Counted from the first letter of the stretch, positions 7,681 to 16,270 are shown. The stretch is DNA of 64,000 nucleotides from Methanolinea sp. UBA275 (GCA_002506105.1 DAWU01000009.1:52468-116467); one strand, 5' to 3'. The notes: generated by a model not told the origin, from the letters alone. Translations and numbers: made by a program.

Positions 7681-7711
7681 CAGTTGCACCATCAACTGAA
7701 TATATCAGTTG
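7681..7711 (-). promoter_or_regulatory. Promoter/operator region of tupA with alternating CAGTTG/CAACTG repeats
   Basis: Three half-sites, CAGTTG (7681-7686), CAACTG (7693-7698) and CAGTTG (7706-7711), form two overlapping inverted repeats. The second is TCAACTGA (7692-7699), five bases ATATA, TCAGTTGA (7705-7712), a perfect 8-bp palindrome centred on a TATA-like sequence. The region separates tupA from the divergent hisD. The first pair and the TATA are shared with the element upstream of the fusion gene, so it is probably regulatory for tungstate uptake. An effect on hisD is also possible. Confidence 0.5.
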
Positions 7712-7759
7712 ATTTACCTGAAAAAACCATTAACACACCATCGGTCCTACTGTATCCCC

Positions 7760-9013
7760 ATGTGGAAGGCGACAACACTCGGGGACTGGATGAAAAACCG
7801 CGTCTCTGAGCTCTCGTCGGCAAAACCTGTCGTTGAAGACATCATCGCCAGGGTGGCCGGCGAAGGCGACAGGGCTCTCTTTGATCTTTCAAGGCAATTT
7901 GATCGCGTTGTCCCCGATTCACTGCAGGTGAGCAGCGAGGATGTGGAGGAGGCTTACAGCCAGGTTGATACGCAGGTTGTCGAGAGCCTTATAGATGCAG
8001 AGTCGAGGATTTCCCGGTTTTGCGAGTTACAGCTCCCGAAGGGATTATGGCTCGAGGAAGTGGAGCCAGGGGTGATCCTCGGCGTAAAGACAACCCCACT
8101 CGAACGAATCGGCGCGTACATTCCCGGGGGAAGAGCATCCTATTCATCGACTGCCCTCATGTGCACCATCCCCGCAAGGATTGCAGGGGTCGGATCGATC
8201 TGCTGCTGCAGCCCGCCTCCCATCTCCCCCCTCACCCTTGTGGCAATGGATATTGCAGGAGTCGATGAGATCTATGCAGTCGGGGGAGCACAGGCAATCG
8301 CCGCGATGGCGCTCGGGACAGAGAGCATCCGACCCGTCCAGAAGATCGTCGGCCCTGGCAACATCTACGTGACGATGGCAAAGATGCTGATGAGAGACCG
8401 TGTGGAGATCGACTTCCCTGCAGGCCCGAGCGAGATCGTGGTGCTCGCAGATGAGGCTGCACACCCTGAGTTCATTGCTGCCGATATCCTTGCCCAGGCC
8501 GAACATGATCCAAGAGCGGCAAACCTGCTCGTGACGACCGACCCCGATCTTCCGGGAAGAGTGGGAGTCCACATTGAAACAGGGATGCGGGACTCGGAGA
8601 GGGCAGGGATCCTCGAGGAGGCAATGACGCACGCAGGGTATATTATCGTCGATTCAATGGACGAGGCGATTGCTATTGTCAACCAGGCTTCTGCGGAGCA
8701 CCTCTCCCTCCAGGTCGCTGACCCGATGACAATCCTCAAGGGTGTGAAAAATGCGGGAGCCATATTCCTTGGTTCGTATGCTGCCGTCGCCTGCGGGGAT
8801 TATGCGTCCGGGACAAACCACGTGCTCCCAACGGCAGGGTATGCACGGATCCACTCGGGCCTTGATGTACAGCACTTCTGCAAGCGCTCGACTGTCCAGA
8901 TGATCAGCAGGGAGGGCCTTCTTGGGATGGCCGACATTGTCGAGACCCTCGCAGATGCGGAAGGGCTGCCTGCCCATGCCCGGTCGGTGAGGATTCGGAG
9001 GGACAAGCCATGA
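7760..9013 (+). CDS. hisD: Histidinol dehydrogenase
   Basis: A 417-residue HisD, which oxidises L-histidinol to histidine in two NAD-dependent, zinc-dependent steps at the end of histidine synthesis. Family hallmarks are visible: the LGVKTTPLERIGAYIPGG segment, DFPAGPSEIVVLADE, ILAQAEHDP with the zinc-site Gln and His, SAEHLSLQV with the catalytic Glu-His pair, and GLDVQHFCK near the C terminus with a zinc-ligand His. The frame is open from an upstream TTG at 7709, but the protein family begins near the ATG at 7760. No ribosome-binding site is seen, so the message may have a very short leader. hisC lies separately at 19257; other his genes are not in the window. Confidence 0.96.
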   Translation: MWKATTLGDWMKNRVSELSSAKPVVEDIIARVAGEGDRALFDLSRQFDRVVPDSLQVSSEDVEEAYSQVDTQVVESLIDAESRISRFCELQLPKGLWLEEVEPGVILGVKTTPLERIGAYIPGGRASYSSTALMCTIPARIAGVGSICCCSPPPISPLTLVAMDIAGVDEIYAVGGAQAIAAMALGTESIRPVQKIVGPGNIYVTMAKMLMRDRVEIDFPAGPSEIVVLADEAAHPEFIAADILAQAEHDPRAANLLVTTDPDLPGRVGVHIETGMRDSERAGILEEAMTHAGYIIVDSMDEAIAIVNQASAEHLSLQVADPMTILKGVKNAGAIFLGSYAAVACGDYASGTNHVLPTAGYARIHSGLDVQHFCKRSTVQMISREGLLGMADIVETLADAEGLPAHARSVRIRRDKP

Positions 9014-9167
9014 GTATTCCTCGGATTATTCCAGGTTTTCCATGGCTCGATTTTTCTTGAGCAGACCGGATGTTAGAGAAGAGTGGTGTATCCTCTGCTG
9101 CCATGGAAATCCTACGTGAGCATGTCGAGGGAAAACAGTAATGTTCGTGAGCAGCAGGCACCAGGTT

Positions 9168-9719
9168 TCAGTGGTGTTCTCTTCGATTCAGAAAAAGTAT
9201 GCCTGCAACCCAGCCGAGAGCTGCAGGAGGCACCGCCCATCCAAGCGGGATCTCGGTTGAAGGGTGTTTCTGAAATGTCACATTGAGCACTGCGACGCTG
9301 AGTTCATCAGTGTCCGTAAGGCGGTTGAGGTTCAGGGGCACATCGACAACGTATATCCGGTATGTCCCGGGGGTGAGTGGACCCACGCTGAACGCAGTAT
9401 CCCATTCGAAGGTGAACTTCCCGTCAGGGTGGACGAATGCGGAGGAGAAGTGGCCGGTACCCGCCCGGAGTTTGAGGTTCTCCATGGTCACTCCTGCGGG
9501 GTCGAGTCCCTCACCCGTGACAAAAAGGAATACGGCGATGGACTTTGAATCCTCAAGGTGACCGCTGATTTTCACCTGGTCGCCGATATAGAATGTTCCC
9601 GGATTCGGGTCAAGAGTGATCGAACCGGCACATACTCCTGCAAGGAGCATCAGCCCACCGATGATGCAGAATGACCTTGCAGCCGTCACATCCATACGTA
9701 CTACATCATCGAAAAACAT
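9168..9719 (-). CDS. Exported surface protein with beta-sandwich-like domain and C-terminal anchor
   Basis: A 183-residue protein of unknown function. It has a hydrophobic signal or anchor segment near the N terminus (about 14-31, ending VCAG), an extracellular part beginning SITLDPNPGTFYIGDQVKISGHL that reads like an immunoglobulin-type beta-sandwich repeat of methanogen surface proteins, and a C-terminal hydrophobic helix (about 158-177) with the basic tail NRREHH. It should therefore sit outside the cell anchored at its C terminus. It resembles proteins annotated with DUF3821-like domains in Methanomicrobiales, but I cannot confirm that family by eye. The start may be the first Met or the Met at residue 9 (9695). 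Its neighbours give no functional clue. Confidence 0.6.
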   Translation of the reverse strand: MFFDDVVRMDVTAARSFCIIGGLMLLAGVCAGSITLDPNPGTFYIGDQVKISGHLEDSKSIAVFLFVTGEGLDPAGVTMENLKLRAGTGHFSSAFVHPDGKFTFEWDTAFSVGPLTPGTYRIYVVDVPLNLNRLTDTDELSVAVLNVTFQKHPSTEIPLGWAVPPAALGWVAGILFLNRREHH

Positions 9720-9808
9720 GCTTTAACATTCTCATTGGAACCATCGAAAAAGAGTACTGGTATTTCTGGCACCCGATGCATAACCTCTCAGGGATAGCGG
9801 AGAGCAGA

Positions 9809-11110
9809 TCAGAATTCCATGACCATGACTGCTTCTTCTTCTTCTCTTAGTTCTCCTTTGAGATGATCGGCATCAAAGTGATACTGTTGCCAGGGATCAT
9901 ACTCCTCGTAGAGTTCGCATTTGTCAAGGACATCGACATATTCCTTTAAGAATATCCTCGGGATGATATCGACTCTTCCGCCAAACTTGCTGGTCACTTT
10001 CTTGATCATGGCTCGTATGAACCGGTGCGAGACCCTTGTCCTGTCGATCTCCGTGAACGCGGTGGTGTAGATGTCCATCACCTTGAGCGCCACCTGTTCG
10101 AGTTTTTTCGCATCGAACTTGGCAAGGGTGATCTGGGGCTGTCTCGGGTTCCGGAACTCGTCCCCTGCCTGGACTACGCTGATCCGGTCAAAGAGCGGGG
10201 GAAGGGTGCGGATTCCCCTAGGACCGTCGAAGAATGCGGGTGTTCCCGTGAAGAGGAAGTATGAATTCGGGAAGTCGCCGCGATCCAGCGAGTCGACAAT
10301 CATCTGGAGTGTGCGGTATCCCTTCTCCCGCTGGTTGCGGGGCAGGGACTGAGTCGTCTCCACTTCGTCGACAGCAACCGCGAGCCCGCTGTACCCGGCA
10401 CTGACAATGATACGGAGAAGGCCCCTTAAGAATGTGAATGCGGATGCTTCGTCAATATCGCCCTTTATCCCTGCCTTCTGCTTGAACTCTCTTCCTACAT
10501 TCGACTCTGCGCAGATCCAGCCAATCGCAGCCTGGGCTGTCTGGAAATCCCCCGCGTTGTTGGACCGGTAATACGTTCGGAGCGCAGCTGCCAGCGATGT
10601 GTTCAGCTCTGAAATACCTGCAAGGGCGGTCTCAATCTCGGCGAGTGTCGCTTTCTCGAGCACTTCATCGGAGAGGGACTGATCGCTCACTTTGAGGATA
10701 CGCTCCTCGATCCCGAAGAGCCAGGTATCAATAATCGCTTTCTGGGCATGTTCCTCATCGCAGGTTCTCAATGAAGCGCAGATCTGCTGGTAGATGCCCT
10801 TGGTCTTGTGCAGGGGCGCTGAGGAAGAGATCACGACATGTGCAGTCACAAATCCCTTGTTCCTGGCAATCTCCAGCGCCCTTGCCACAAGGAAGGTTTT
10901 TCCGCTCCCGTAATCTCCGCGTATGAACTTGATATCGCCTCCTGCCCTGCTGACAAAATCCAGCTGGGCACCGATAACCCCCTCCTCCACATCAAGTCCC
11001 ACTGCAATCCTCTCCAGCCCGCTCGCAGGGACAGTCCCCCGACGAATCGCATTGATGATGTTCTGGCTCTCCAGCCGATCAGATGCCTGGTGATCAGGTT
11101 CGCCTGTATG
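9809..11110 (-). CDS. BrxC/BrxD-type P-loop ATPase (DUF2791 family)
   Basis: A 433-residue ATPase. The N-terminal region has the family's helical lead-in (SGLERIAVGLDVEEGVIGAQ) and a strong Walker A, RGDYGSGKTFL, then VVISSSAPLHKTKGIYQ. A Walker B (LAVAVDEVETT) follows near the middle, and a sensor-like segment FLFTGTPAFFDG after it. This matches the ATP-binding domain family (PF10923) of BREX proteins BrxC, PglY and BrxD. None of the other BREX genes (methylase PglX, phosphatase PglZ, BrxL or a helicase) is nearby, so I do not call this a BREX locus. It overlaps by 17 bases the upstream gene for a TPR-winged-helix protein, pointing to a two-protein ATPase and DNA-binding module of unknown function. 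The ATG at 11110 follows GGAG at six bases; 11125 is the alternative start. Confidence 0.75.
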   Translation of the reverse strand, partial: HTGEPDHQASDRLESQNIINAIRRGTVPASGLERIAVGLDVEEGVIGAQLDFVSRAGGDIKFIRGDYGSGKTFLVARALEIARNKGFVTAHVVISSSAPLHKTKGIYQQICASLRTCDEEHAQKAIIDTWLFGIEERILKVSDQSLSDEVLEKATLAEIETALAGISELNTSLAAALRTYYRSNNAGDFQTAQAAIGWICAESNVGREFKQKAGIKGDIDEASAFTFLRGLLRIIVSAGYSGLAVAVDEVETTQSLPRNQREKGYRTLQMIVDSLDRGDFPNSYFLFTGTPAFFDGPRGIRTLPPLFDRISVVQAGDEFRNPRQPQITLAKFDAKKLEQVALKVMDIYTTAFTEIDRTRVSHRFIRAMIKKVTSKFGGRVDIIPRIFLKEYVDVLDKCELYEEYDPWQQYHFDADHLKGELREEEEAVMVMEF

Positions 11111-12911
11111 CATAGATCTCTCCATCTTTTCCCACTCCCTTCTTGTCGATCACCATAAGGCCTTGCCGGGACGCCTTCTGGATGATCCTGTTCACGATAC
11201 CAACTACCCTCCTCGTACCAAGCAGGAGGCGCAGATCCATCTCGCTCGCCTGGTGGTGAGTCTTCAAAAAATCCATGATCTTCTTCTCCTGATCATCAAG
11301 GTCCAGAGCACGCAGGGGATCATCGTCGCGGATCTTTGCGGACTCCTCTCGGGGCAATGCAGCGGTGACAAGTGCAGGGACATCGCAGAGTGACCTTGCT
11401 TTGCATTCCTCTAAAAGCACAAGGAAGTCCTCCGGGTGGATATTCCGTGCTCCGGGGGGGATGACGTCCAGCCCTTCGAGGCATGCTCGCTTGCATGAGA
11501 CATGGTCTCCAGCATCAAGCGAGTGGGATGCTGAGACCAGGAGTGCCAGCGACAGGAATTCGAGCCCCTGGGATGAGAGGCTGCCCGACCTCTCCTGGAG
11601 TCGCTCTTTAAGCCGCTCCATCAGGCGCGGCATGCGGTACAGTGCCCTGGTATCTTCCATGACCATGCCAGCCACCCGGATAAGATCCCGGTTCTTCTTT
11701 ATGCTGTTGAGCACATACAACATCACCTTCTCGCATTCCCTCACATCACCCTGGTGCTCACAGAACCGCGCATATTCAGGGCCCCCTGTGAGAAAATCGC
11801 TCCGGTACGCACGGTAATACCACGATCGTGATTCGGAGTGGTCCCCTATCTCCTCGTAAAAGGAGGCCATGGCAAGGAGACAGGTCACCTCAGGGTGCGA
11901 TGACAGTCTTTTCAGGAGGAGGGTCTCTGCCTCCTTGACAGGATAATGGCTGCGCAGAAATCCCCTGTAACTGGAGAGCAATCCACGCAGGAACTCCAGA
12001 TCCCCGAGTAAATCGAGTTCTTTTTCAATGAGCCGCTGATAATGAAGCTCGGCCTCCTCTTTTTTTCCCATTCCTGCAAGAAGTTCACATTCCTCCTGGA
12101 GATGCATGGATCGCACTGCGGGACTTGCAAGGAGGGGACCGAGAACATTCAGGGCGCGGGCGAATTCTCCGCGGGCTTTGAACAACCGGACATAATCGAG
12201 CCTTATCCCGGGATCGTCCGTTGCCGCAAGGATCCGCTCGTATTCACCCGGGGCAGAGGCGGGATCTGATTGCGCGAGCCCCGCACAATAAAAGCGGGCA
12301 AACACCGGATCTGCGGTCCTTTCGAACTCTCCCCTTGACGCAATGGCCGCATCAGCATGCTTCCCGCAGGCGAAAAGCACGTGGATATATTCACTGTCCA
12401 CAGGGAGGCCGTGCCGGGCGGCCCGGGTCCATTCGAGGAGCGCATCTTCCGGCATGCTGGCGAGACGAAGCGTCTTTACGAGGAGTCGTGCGTCATCAGC
12501 CCTGCCGGATTTCGCTACAAGATGTCTCGCAACGGGCACCGCTCTCCAGGGATCTCCCGATGCAAGCACGTAGGAAGCATAACTGCGGAGCGCCTCAAGA
12601 TTCCCGGGATCGAGCGAGACAGCCCTTGCAAATTCACCGAGCGCTCCATCATCGCCCTTCTTTTCAAGTATCCTCCCAAGGTAGCTGTGAACGTGGGAAG
12701 AACCCGGGATCGAATGGATGAGATCGCGGAAGTATGCCTCTGCCTCATCGAGGCGATCCATGTGGAAGAGGTTTGTGGCGCAGAGTACGGATACGGAAGG
12801 GTCAGGAGAACCCGGGAGCAGATCCCGGCACACCGCATAGGATCCCGGGTAATCCCCCTGCTCAAAGAGCCTCAGCGCCATTTTTTTCCTCTCTTCAATA
12901 GAGTCTGGCAT
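11094..12911 (-). CDS. TPR-repeat protein with C-terminal winged-helix domain
   Basis: A 605-residue, almost wholly helical protein. Residues about 5-500 read as successive tetratricopeptide repeats (for example FEQGDYPGSYAVCRDLL, LDEAEAYFRDLI, DGALGEFARAVSLDPGN, GKKEEAELHYQRLIEKE). The last 75 residues (DDQEKKIMDFLKTHHQASEM onward, then TRRVVGIVNRIIQKASRQGL and VDKKGVGKDGEIYAY) look like a winged helix-turn-helix, suggesting DNA or RNA binding or control of the neighbouring ATPase. A GGTGAG lies eight bases before the ATG at 12911. It follows the glycosyltransferase gene by nine bases and overlaps the BrxD-like ATPase gene by 17, so the three are probably one operon. I do not recognise a characterised homologue. 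Confidence 0.75.
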   Translation of the reverse strand: MPDSIEERKKMALRLFEQGDYPGSYAVCRDLLPGSPDPSVSVLCATNLFHMDRLDEAEAYFRDLIHSIPGSSHVHSYLGRILEKKGDDGALGEFARAVSLDPGNLEALRSYASYVLASGDPWRAVPVARHLVAKSGRADDARLLVKTLRLASMPEDALLEWTRAARHGLPVDSEYIHVLFACGKHADAAIASRGEFERTADPVFARFYCAGLAQSDPASAPGEYERILAATDDPGIRLDYVRLFKARGEFARALNVLGPLLASPAVRSMHLQEECELLAGMGKKEEAELHYQRLIEKELDLLGDLEFLRGLLSSYRGFLRSHYPVKEAETLLLKRLSSHPEVTCLLAMASFYEEIGDHSESRSWYYRAYRSDFLTGGPEYARFCEHQGDVRECEKVMLYVLNSIKKNRDLIRVAGMVMEDTRALYRMPRLMERLKERLQERSGSLSSQGLEFLSLALLVSASHSLDAGDHVSCKRACLEGLDVIPPGARNIHPEDFLVLLEECKARSLCDVPALVTAALPREESAKIRDDDPLRALDLDDQEKKIMDFLKTHHQASEMDLRLLLGTRRVVGIVNRIIQKASRQGLMVIDKKGVGKDGEIYAYRRT

Positions 12912-12920
12912 CACGGCATC

Positions 12921-13631
12921 TCACCTTGAGAATCGCAGTTTCAGAAGTCCGCGCAGCATTCGGCCGGCATCTCCGCCTTTTACCCTTGAATTTCCCATGT
13001 TGTTCCAGGAGATCGGATGCTCCCGGATCCGAAATCCGGCATTCCGGATGCGCCAGAGAAGTTCCACATCGAATTCAAAACCCGTGGAGACCATATCTTC
13101 AATAACTGCGTCAATTACTGCCTTTTTAAATACTTTTGCCCCGCACTGCGTATCTTTGTACGGCAGGTTGAAAAGGATCCGAATCAATCCATTGAAAATC
13201 CTGCTTTCAAGCCTTCGCACGAAATCCTGCTGCGTTTCCAGGATCGATCCCTCGACCCAGCGGGAACCGATCACGACATCCGCACCATCAAGGTGGGAGA
13301 ACAGTGCAAGCATCTGCGGGAATGAGGTGGAGGCATCCGCATCCATGTACCCTACCAGGGAAGATCGTGCCTGCCGCATCCCTTCAAGAATTGCCCCCCC
13401 CTTCCCGAGCCTTCCGTTCCTACGGTCACAGCGGATGCTGACATCAGGGTGGCTCCGTGAAAATTCTGCTACCCGGTCTGGTGTGGAATCGCCACCCTCG
13501 CACACAAAGAGGATCTCTCCCTTTGCATCACCTATCTGGGACAGGAGCCGGGCGATGCGATCTTCCTCGTTGTAGGCAGGGATTATGAGGGTATATGGCG
13601 GGAGGGTAGCACAGGAATCCCCCGGGGCCAT
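12921..13631 (-). CDS. Family 2 glycosyltransferase, dolichyl-phosphate mannose synthase-like
   Basis: A 236-residue GT2 enzyme. The N-terminal nucleotide-sugar fold starts with YTLIIPAYNEEDRI, followed by GRLGKGGAILEGMRQA and the divalent-metal motif YMDADAST (DxD). The later segment VIGSRWVEGS and the acceptor-side TQCGAKVFKK are typical of polyprenyl-phosphate sugar synthases. It has no transmembrane segment of its own, so it is of the short, peripheral type. It would transfer a sugar from a nucleotide donor to a lipid phosphate for surface glycosylation; donor and acceptor are unknown. The ATG at 13631 is chosen because GAGGAGG precedes it by nine bases; the frame is open to a TTG at 13649. 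It is the first gene of the operon with the TPR-wHTH protein. Confidence 0.85.
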   Translation of the reverse strand: MAPGDSCATLPPYTLIIPAYNEEDRIARLLSQIGDAKGEILFVCEGGDSTPDRVAEFSRSHPDVSIRCDRRNGRLGKGGAILEGMRQARSSLVGYMDADASTSFPQMLALFSHLDGADVVIGSRWVEGSILETQQDFVRRLESRIFNGLIRILFNLPYKDTQCGAKVFKKAVIDAVIEDMVSTGFEFDVELLWRIRNAGFRIREHPISWNNMGNSRVKGGDAGRMLRGLLKLRFSR

Positions 13632-13692
13632 GGAGTCAGGCCTCCTCAATACTGAAGGTCTTCACTTCTGGTATCCACACCGTGATCAGCAT

Positions 13693-13920
13693 TCACTCAT
13701 GGCCTGCGAGGTGTTCTTTCAGCCCGGAACCGGGATGGCACCGTTCTGCAATGGCGACCGCAGCCTCCCTCAGCCGCCGGTGATCCTCGAGGCATGACTG
13801 TGGAGGGGGTGACTTCCGCAGTATTGCTGAGGTGTTTTCAGTGATCTGGATCAACTCGGTTGCGATCACTGCGTTCAGCCAGATCAGGTCCGCGAGCATT
13901 GCTCTCTCTTCCGGGTCCAT
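13693..13920 (-). CDS. Small hypothetical helical protein
   Basis: A 75-residue reading frame starting MDPEERAMLADLIWLNAVIA. It is predicted helical, with a hydrophobic N-terminal half (LADLIWLNAVIATELIQI) and a basic/acidic C-terminal half containing HRRLREAAVAIAERCH. I recognise no family. The frame is open further upstream to 14037, but that extension overlaps the divergent thioesterase start and has a composition unlike protein. No ribosome-binding site precedes the ATG. It lies just upstream of the glycosyltransferase gene on the same strand with a gap of about 60 bases, so it could share that operon. Support is its codon pattern and length only. Confidence 0.45.
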   Translation of the reverse strand: MDPEERAMLADLIWLNAVIATELIQITENTSAILRKSPPPQSCLEDHRRLREAAVAIAERCHPGSGLKEHLAGHE

Positions 13921-14021
13921 GTTATAGTATGTTGAGCGGGAGGGGGAATAATCATGGCGGGTCGGAGGCGAGGGATTGAGGAGAGTATCCTTCCAGATGA
14001 AGGAGGGGAGTATCCTTCTTG

Positions 14022-14462
14022 ATGGAGAAGGATCCACCTTTCTCCATGGAATACCTGGAGCGGATACGGCGAGTCGGAAGCATTGCGAATCCCTTCTTCT
14101 GCCTGATGGGAATAGCGGTGGAATCAGCAGAGAACGGCACCGCAGTGCTTCGGATGCCCGTACGCCCTGATATGCTGAATGGCGAGGGCTGGCTCCAGGG
14201 GGGAATGTATACTGCGCTTACAGATGAGGCCATAGTGCTCGCAATATATACTATGCTTTTGCCGAACGAGCGTATCGCCACGATCACTGAGACCACGACA
14301 TTCCTCGCCGGGTCACGGGAGGGAATGCTGTATGCCACGGGAAGGGTTGTGAAGAAAGGGAAAAGGGTGGTATTTGCCGAGGGAGAGATCAGGAACGGTG
14401 AGGCGGGGGGAACCCTGCTCTCCCGGACCAGCGCCGCGTATGCGGTGATGCGGGATTCATAG
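14022..14462 (+). CDS. PaaI-type hotdog-fold thioesterase
   Basis: A 146-residue protein of the 4-hydroxybenzoyl-CoA/PaaI thioesterase group. It begins with a helix, followed by NPFFCLMGIAVESAENGTAV, then the hotdog signature LNGEGWLQGGMYTALTDEAIVLA, in which GGMYTALTDEA corresponds to the active-site helix (H-G-G-x-x-x-x-L-x-D/E pattern, here with Gln-Gly-Gly in place of His-Gly-Gly). Then TETTTFLAGSREGMLYATGRV completes the sheet. It should hydrolyse an acyl-CoA thioester in the cytoplasm; the substrate is unknown. AGGAGGGG lies upstream at 14001-14008. The ATG at 14022 directly follows an in-frame TTG, either of which could initiate. It stands alone between divergent and downstream genes. 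Confidence 0.85.
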   Translation: MEKDPPFSMEYLERIRRVGSIANPFFCLMGIAVESAENGTAVLRMPVRPDMLNGEGWLQGGMYTALTDEAIVLAIYTMLLPNERIATITETTTFLAGSREGMLYATGRVVKKGKRVVFAEGEIRNGEAGGTLLSRTSAAYAVMRDS

Positions 14463-14529
14463 TACTGAAAACACGAAAATTTTGGGACATTTGAGGAAAA
14501 AGGAGGCTTAATCTCCCCTGGTCATACTC

Positions 14530-14670
14530 ATGAAGACAAATAAAGATATCTCATTTGCCAGCGTACAAAAAAATGAGATCAATGATCCCGGGGATTGCAC
14601 AACCACATATGATATGGATATGCAATCTCTGCAGGCCTTTTACAACGGAGAACTGGCAGGACGGGGGTAA
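14530..14670 (+). CDS. Possible 46-residue small protein or leader ORF upstream of pyrG
   Basis: An ATG-initiated frame of 46 codons ending in TAA three bases before the pyrG start codon. The product (beginning MKTNKDISFASVQKNEIND and ending NGELAGRG) is hydrophilic, has one Cys, and belongs to no family I know. Its tail supplies the GGACGGGGGT that acts as ribosome-binding site for pyrG, so translation of the two could be coupled. There is no clear ribosome site of its own. It could be a small protein, a leader peptide or a chance frame. Confidence 0.3.
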   Translation: MKTNKDISFASVQKNEINDPGDCTTTYDMDMQSLQAFYNGELAGRG

Positions 14671-14673
14671 CTC

Positions 14674-16260
14674 TTGAAATATATCTTTATCACCGGTGGA
14701 GTAATGAGCGGGCTCGGGAAGGGTATTACCGCAGCATCAGTGGGGCGAATCCTGAAGAACAGGGGATATGGGATCACCGCGGTCAAGATCGACCCTTACC
14801 TGAATATCGATGCGGGGACCATGAATCCCGGGCAGCACGGCGAGGTATTTGTGCTCTCAGACGGAAGTGAGGTTGACCTTGACCTCGGCAACTACGAACG
14901 TTTCCTTGATATCGATCTCTCCTCGTCCCACAACATCACGACAGGGAAGGTATACCGGACAGTGATTGAGAAGGAGAGACGCGGTGATTTCCTTGGCGAA
15001 ACGGTCCAGATCATCCCCCACATCACCGATGAGATCAAGGCCTGTATCCAGTTCGCGGCCGAGAAGGAGATACCGGGGCAGAAGAGCGCCGATATATGCC
15101 TGGTGGAGATTGGAGGCACTGTCGGTGATATCGAGAGCATGCCGTTTCTCGAAGCCGTAAGGCAGATGAGAGGCGACTTGTCCCCGGAAGACACAGTCAT
15201 CATCCACGTCACCCTCATCCCTGAAGATACCATGGGAGACCTGAAAACCAAGCCCACCCAGCATTCGGTGAAAGCGCTCCGCGAACTCGGGCTCCATGCT
15301 GATATCATTGTCGGCAGGAGCGATCGCCCCATTGGATCCCACACCAAGCGGAAGATATCAGCATTCTGTGATCTCCCCCTCCAGGGTGTGATCAGTGCGG
15401 CGACAGCTCCTGACATCTACCAGGTGCCGCTGGAACTGGAAAAAGAGGGTCTTGGGGATGTCCTTTCCGAACACCTTGGCCTTGAAAAGCGGAAGGCCGA
15501 TATCAGTTGGTATCACCAGGTTACGCAGGAATACACGGAACGCGTCAATGTCGCGATCGTCAGCAAGTACGGGATCGAGGATGTCTACCTGAGCATCAAG
15601 GAAGCCCTCAAACATGCAGGGAGGGCTCTCTCGACAGAGGTGAGGATAACCTGGCTCGATTCGGAACGATATGAGCCAAAGCAGCTTGGCGAGTTTGACG
15701 GGATCCTCGTCCCTGGAGGCTTTGGGAAGCGGGGCATGGAGGGAAAGGTCGATGCCATCCAGTGGGCCAGGACAACCAGGACCCCGTTTCTCGGATTATG
15801 CCTGGGTTTCCAGATGGCGGTGGTCGAATACGCCCGCCATGTGCTTTTGTGGGAGGATGCCACAAGCGCCGAAATGGGGGAGGGCAGGCATGTGATCGCC
15901 ATCCTGCCGGAGCAGTACGAGGTCACCGAACTTGGGGGAACCATGCGGCTCGGGAACTCCCCGGTCACGCTGAGAGAGGGGACCCTTGCGATGAAGGTCT
16001 ACGGGCAGAAGGAGATCGAGGAACGGCACAGGCACCGCTACGAGGTGGACCCACGGTATATTCCCGACTTCGAGAAAGCAGGACTGGTCTTTTCAGGGGT
16101 ATTCCAGAACAAAATGGAGATCTGCGAGATCCCTGACCACCCTTTCTTCATGGCCACACAGTTCCACCCGGAATTCAGGTCGAGGCCAACCAGGCCGTCG
16201 CCGCCTTTCGTCGGATTTGTGAAGGCATGTCACGAGAGGAATGGAAGAAGGCCTGTGTGA
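14674..16260 (+). CDS. pyrG: CTP synthase
   Basis: A 528-residue, full-length CTP synthase, converting UTP to CTP with ATP and glutamine. The N-terminal amidoligase domain opens with KYIFITGGVMSGLGKGITAAS (P-loop) and has YLNIDAGTMNPGQHGEVFVL. The C-terminal class I glutamine amidotransferase has FLGLCLGFQMAVVEYAR with the nucleophilic Cys, and TQFHPEFRSRPTRPSPPF with the His and Glu of the triad. It starts with TTG at 14674; a GGGGGT five bases upstream supports this. The guaA synthetase-subunit gene follows closely on the same strand, so two nucleotide-amination enzymes are probably co-transcribed. Confidence 0.97.
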   Translation: MKYIFITGGVMSGLGKGITAASVGRILKNRGYGITAVKIDPYLNIDAGTMNPGQHGEVFVLSDGSEVDLDLGNYERFLDIDLSSSHNITTGKVYRTVIEKERRGDFLGETVQIIPHITDEIKACIQFAAEKEIPGQKSADICLVEIGGTVGDIESMPFLEAVRQMRGDLSPEDTVIIHVTLIPEDTMGDLKTKPTQHSVKALRELGLHADIIVGRSDRPIGSHTKRKISAFCDLPLQGVISAATAPDIYQVPLELEKEGLGDVLSEHLGLEKRKADISWYHQVTQEYTERVNVAIVSKYGIEDVYLSIKEALKHAGRALSTEVRITWLDSERYEPKQLGEFDGILVPGGFGKRGMEGKVDAIQWARTTRTPFLGLCLGFQMAVVEYARHVLLWEDATSAEMGEGRHVIAILPEQYEVTELGGTMRLGNSPVTLREGTLAMKVYGQKEIEERHRHRYEVDPRYIPDFEKAGLVFSGVFQNKMEICEIPDHPFFMATQFHPEFRSRPTRPSPPFVGFVKACHERNGRRPV

Positions 16261-16270
16261 GTGTGAAAAG

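Noticed and set aside
9809..13631. A complete BREX phage-defence system
   Set aside because: Only the ATPase family is shared. No PglX methylase, PglZ phosphatase, BrxL, BrxA/B or helicase is present in the flanking 10 kb.
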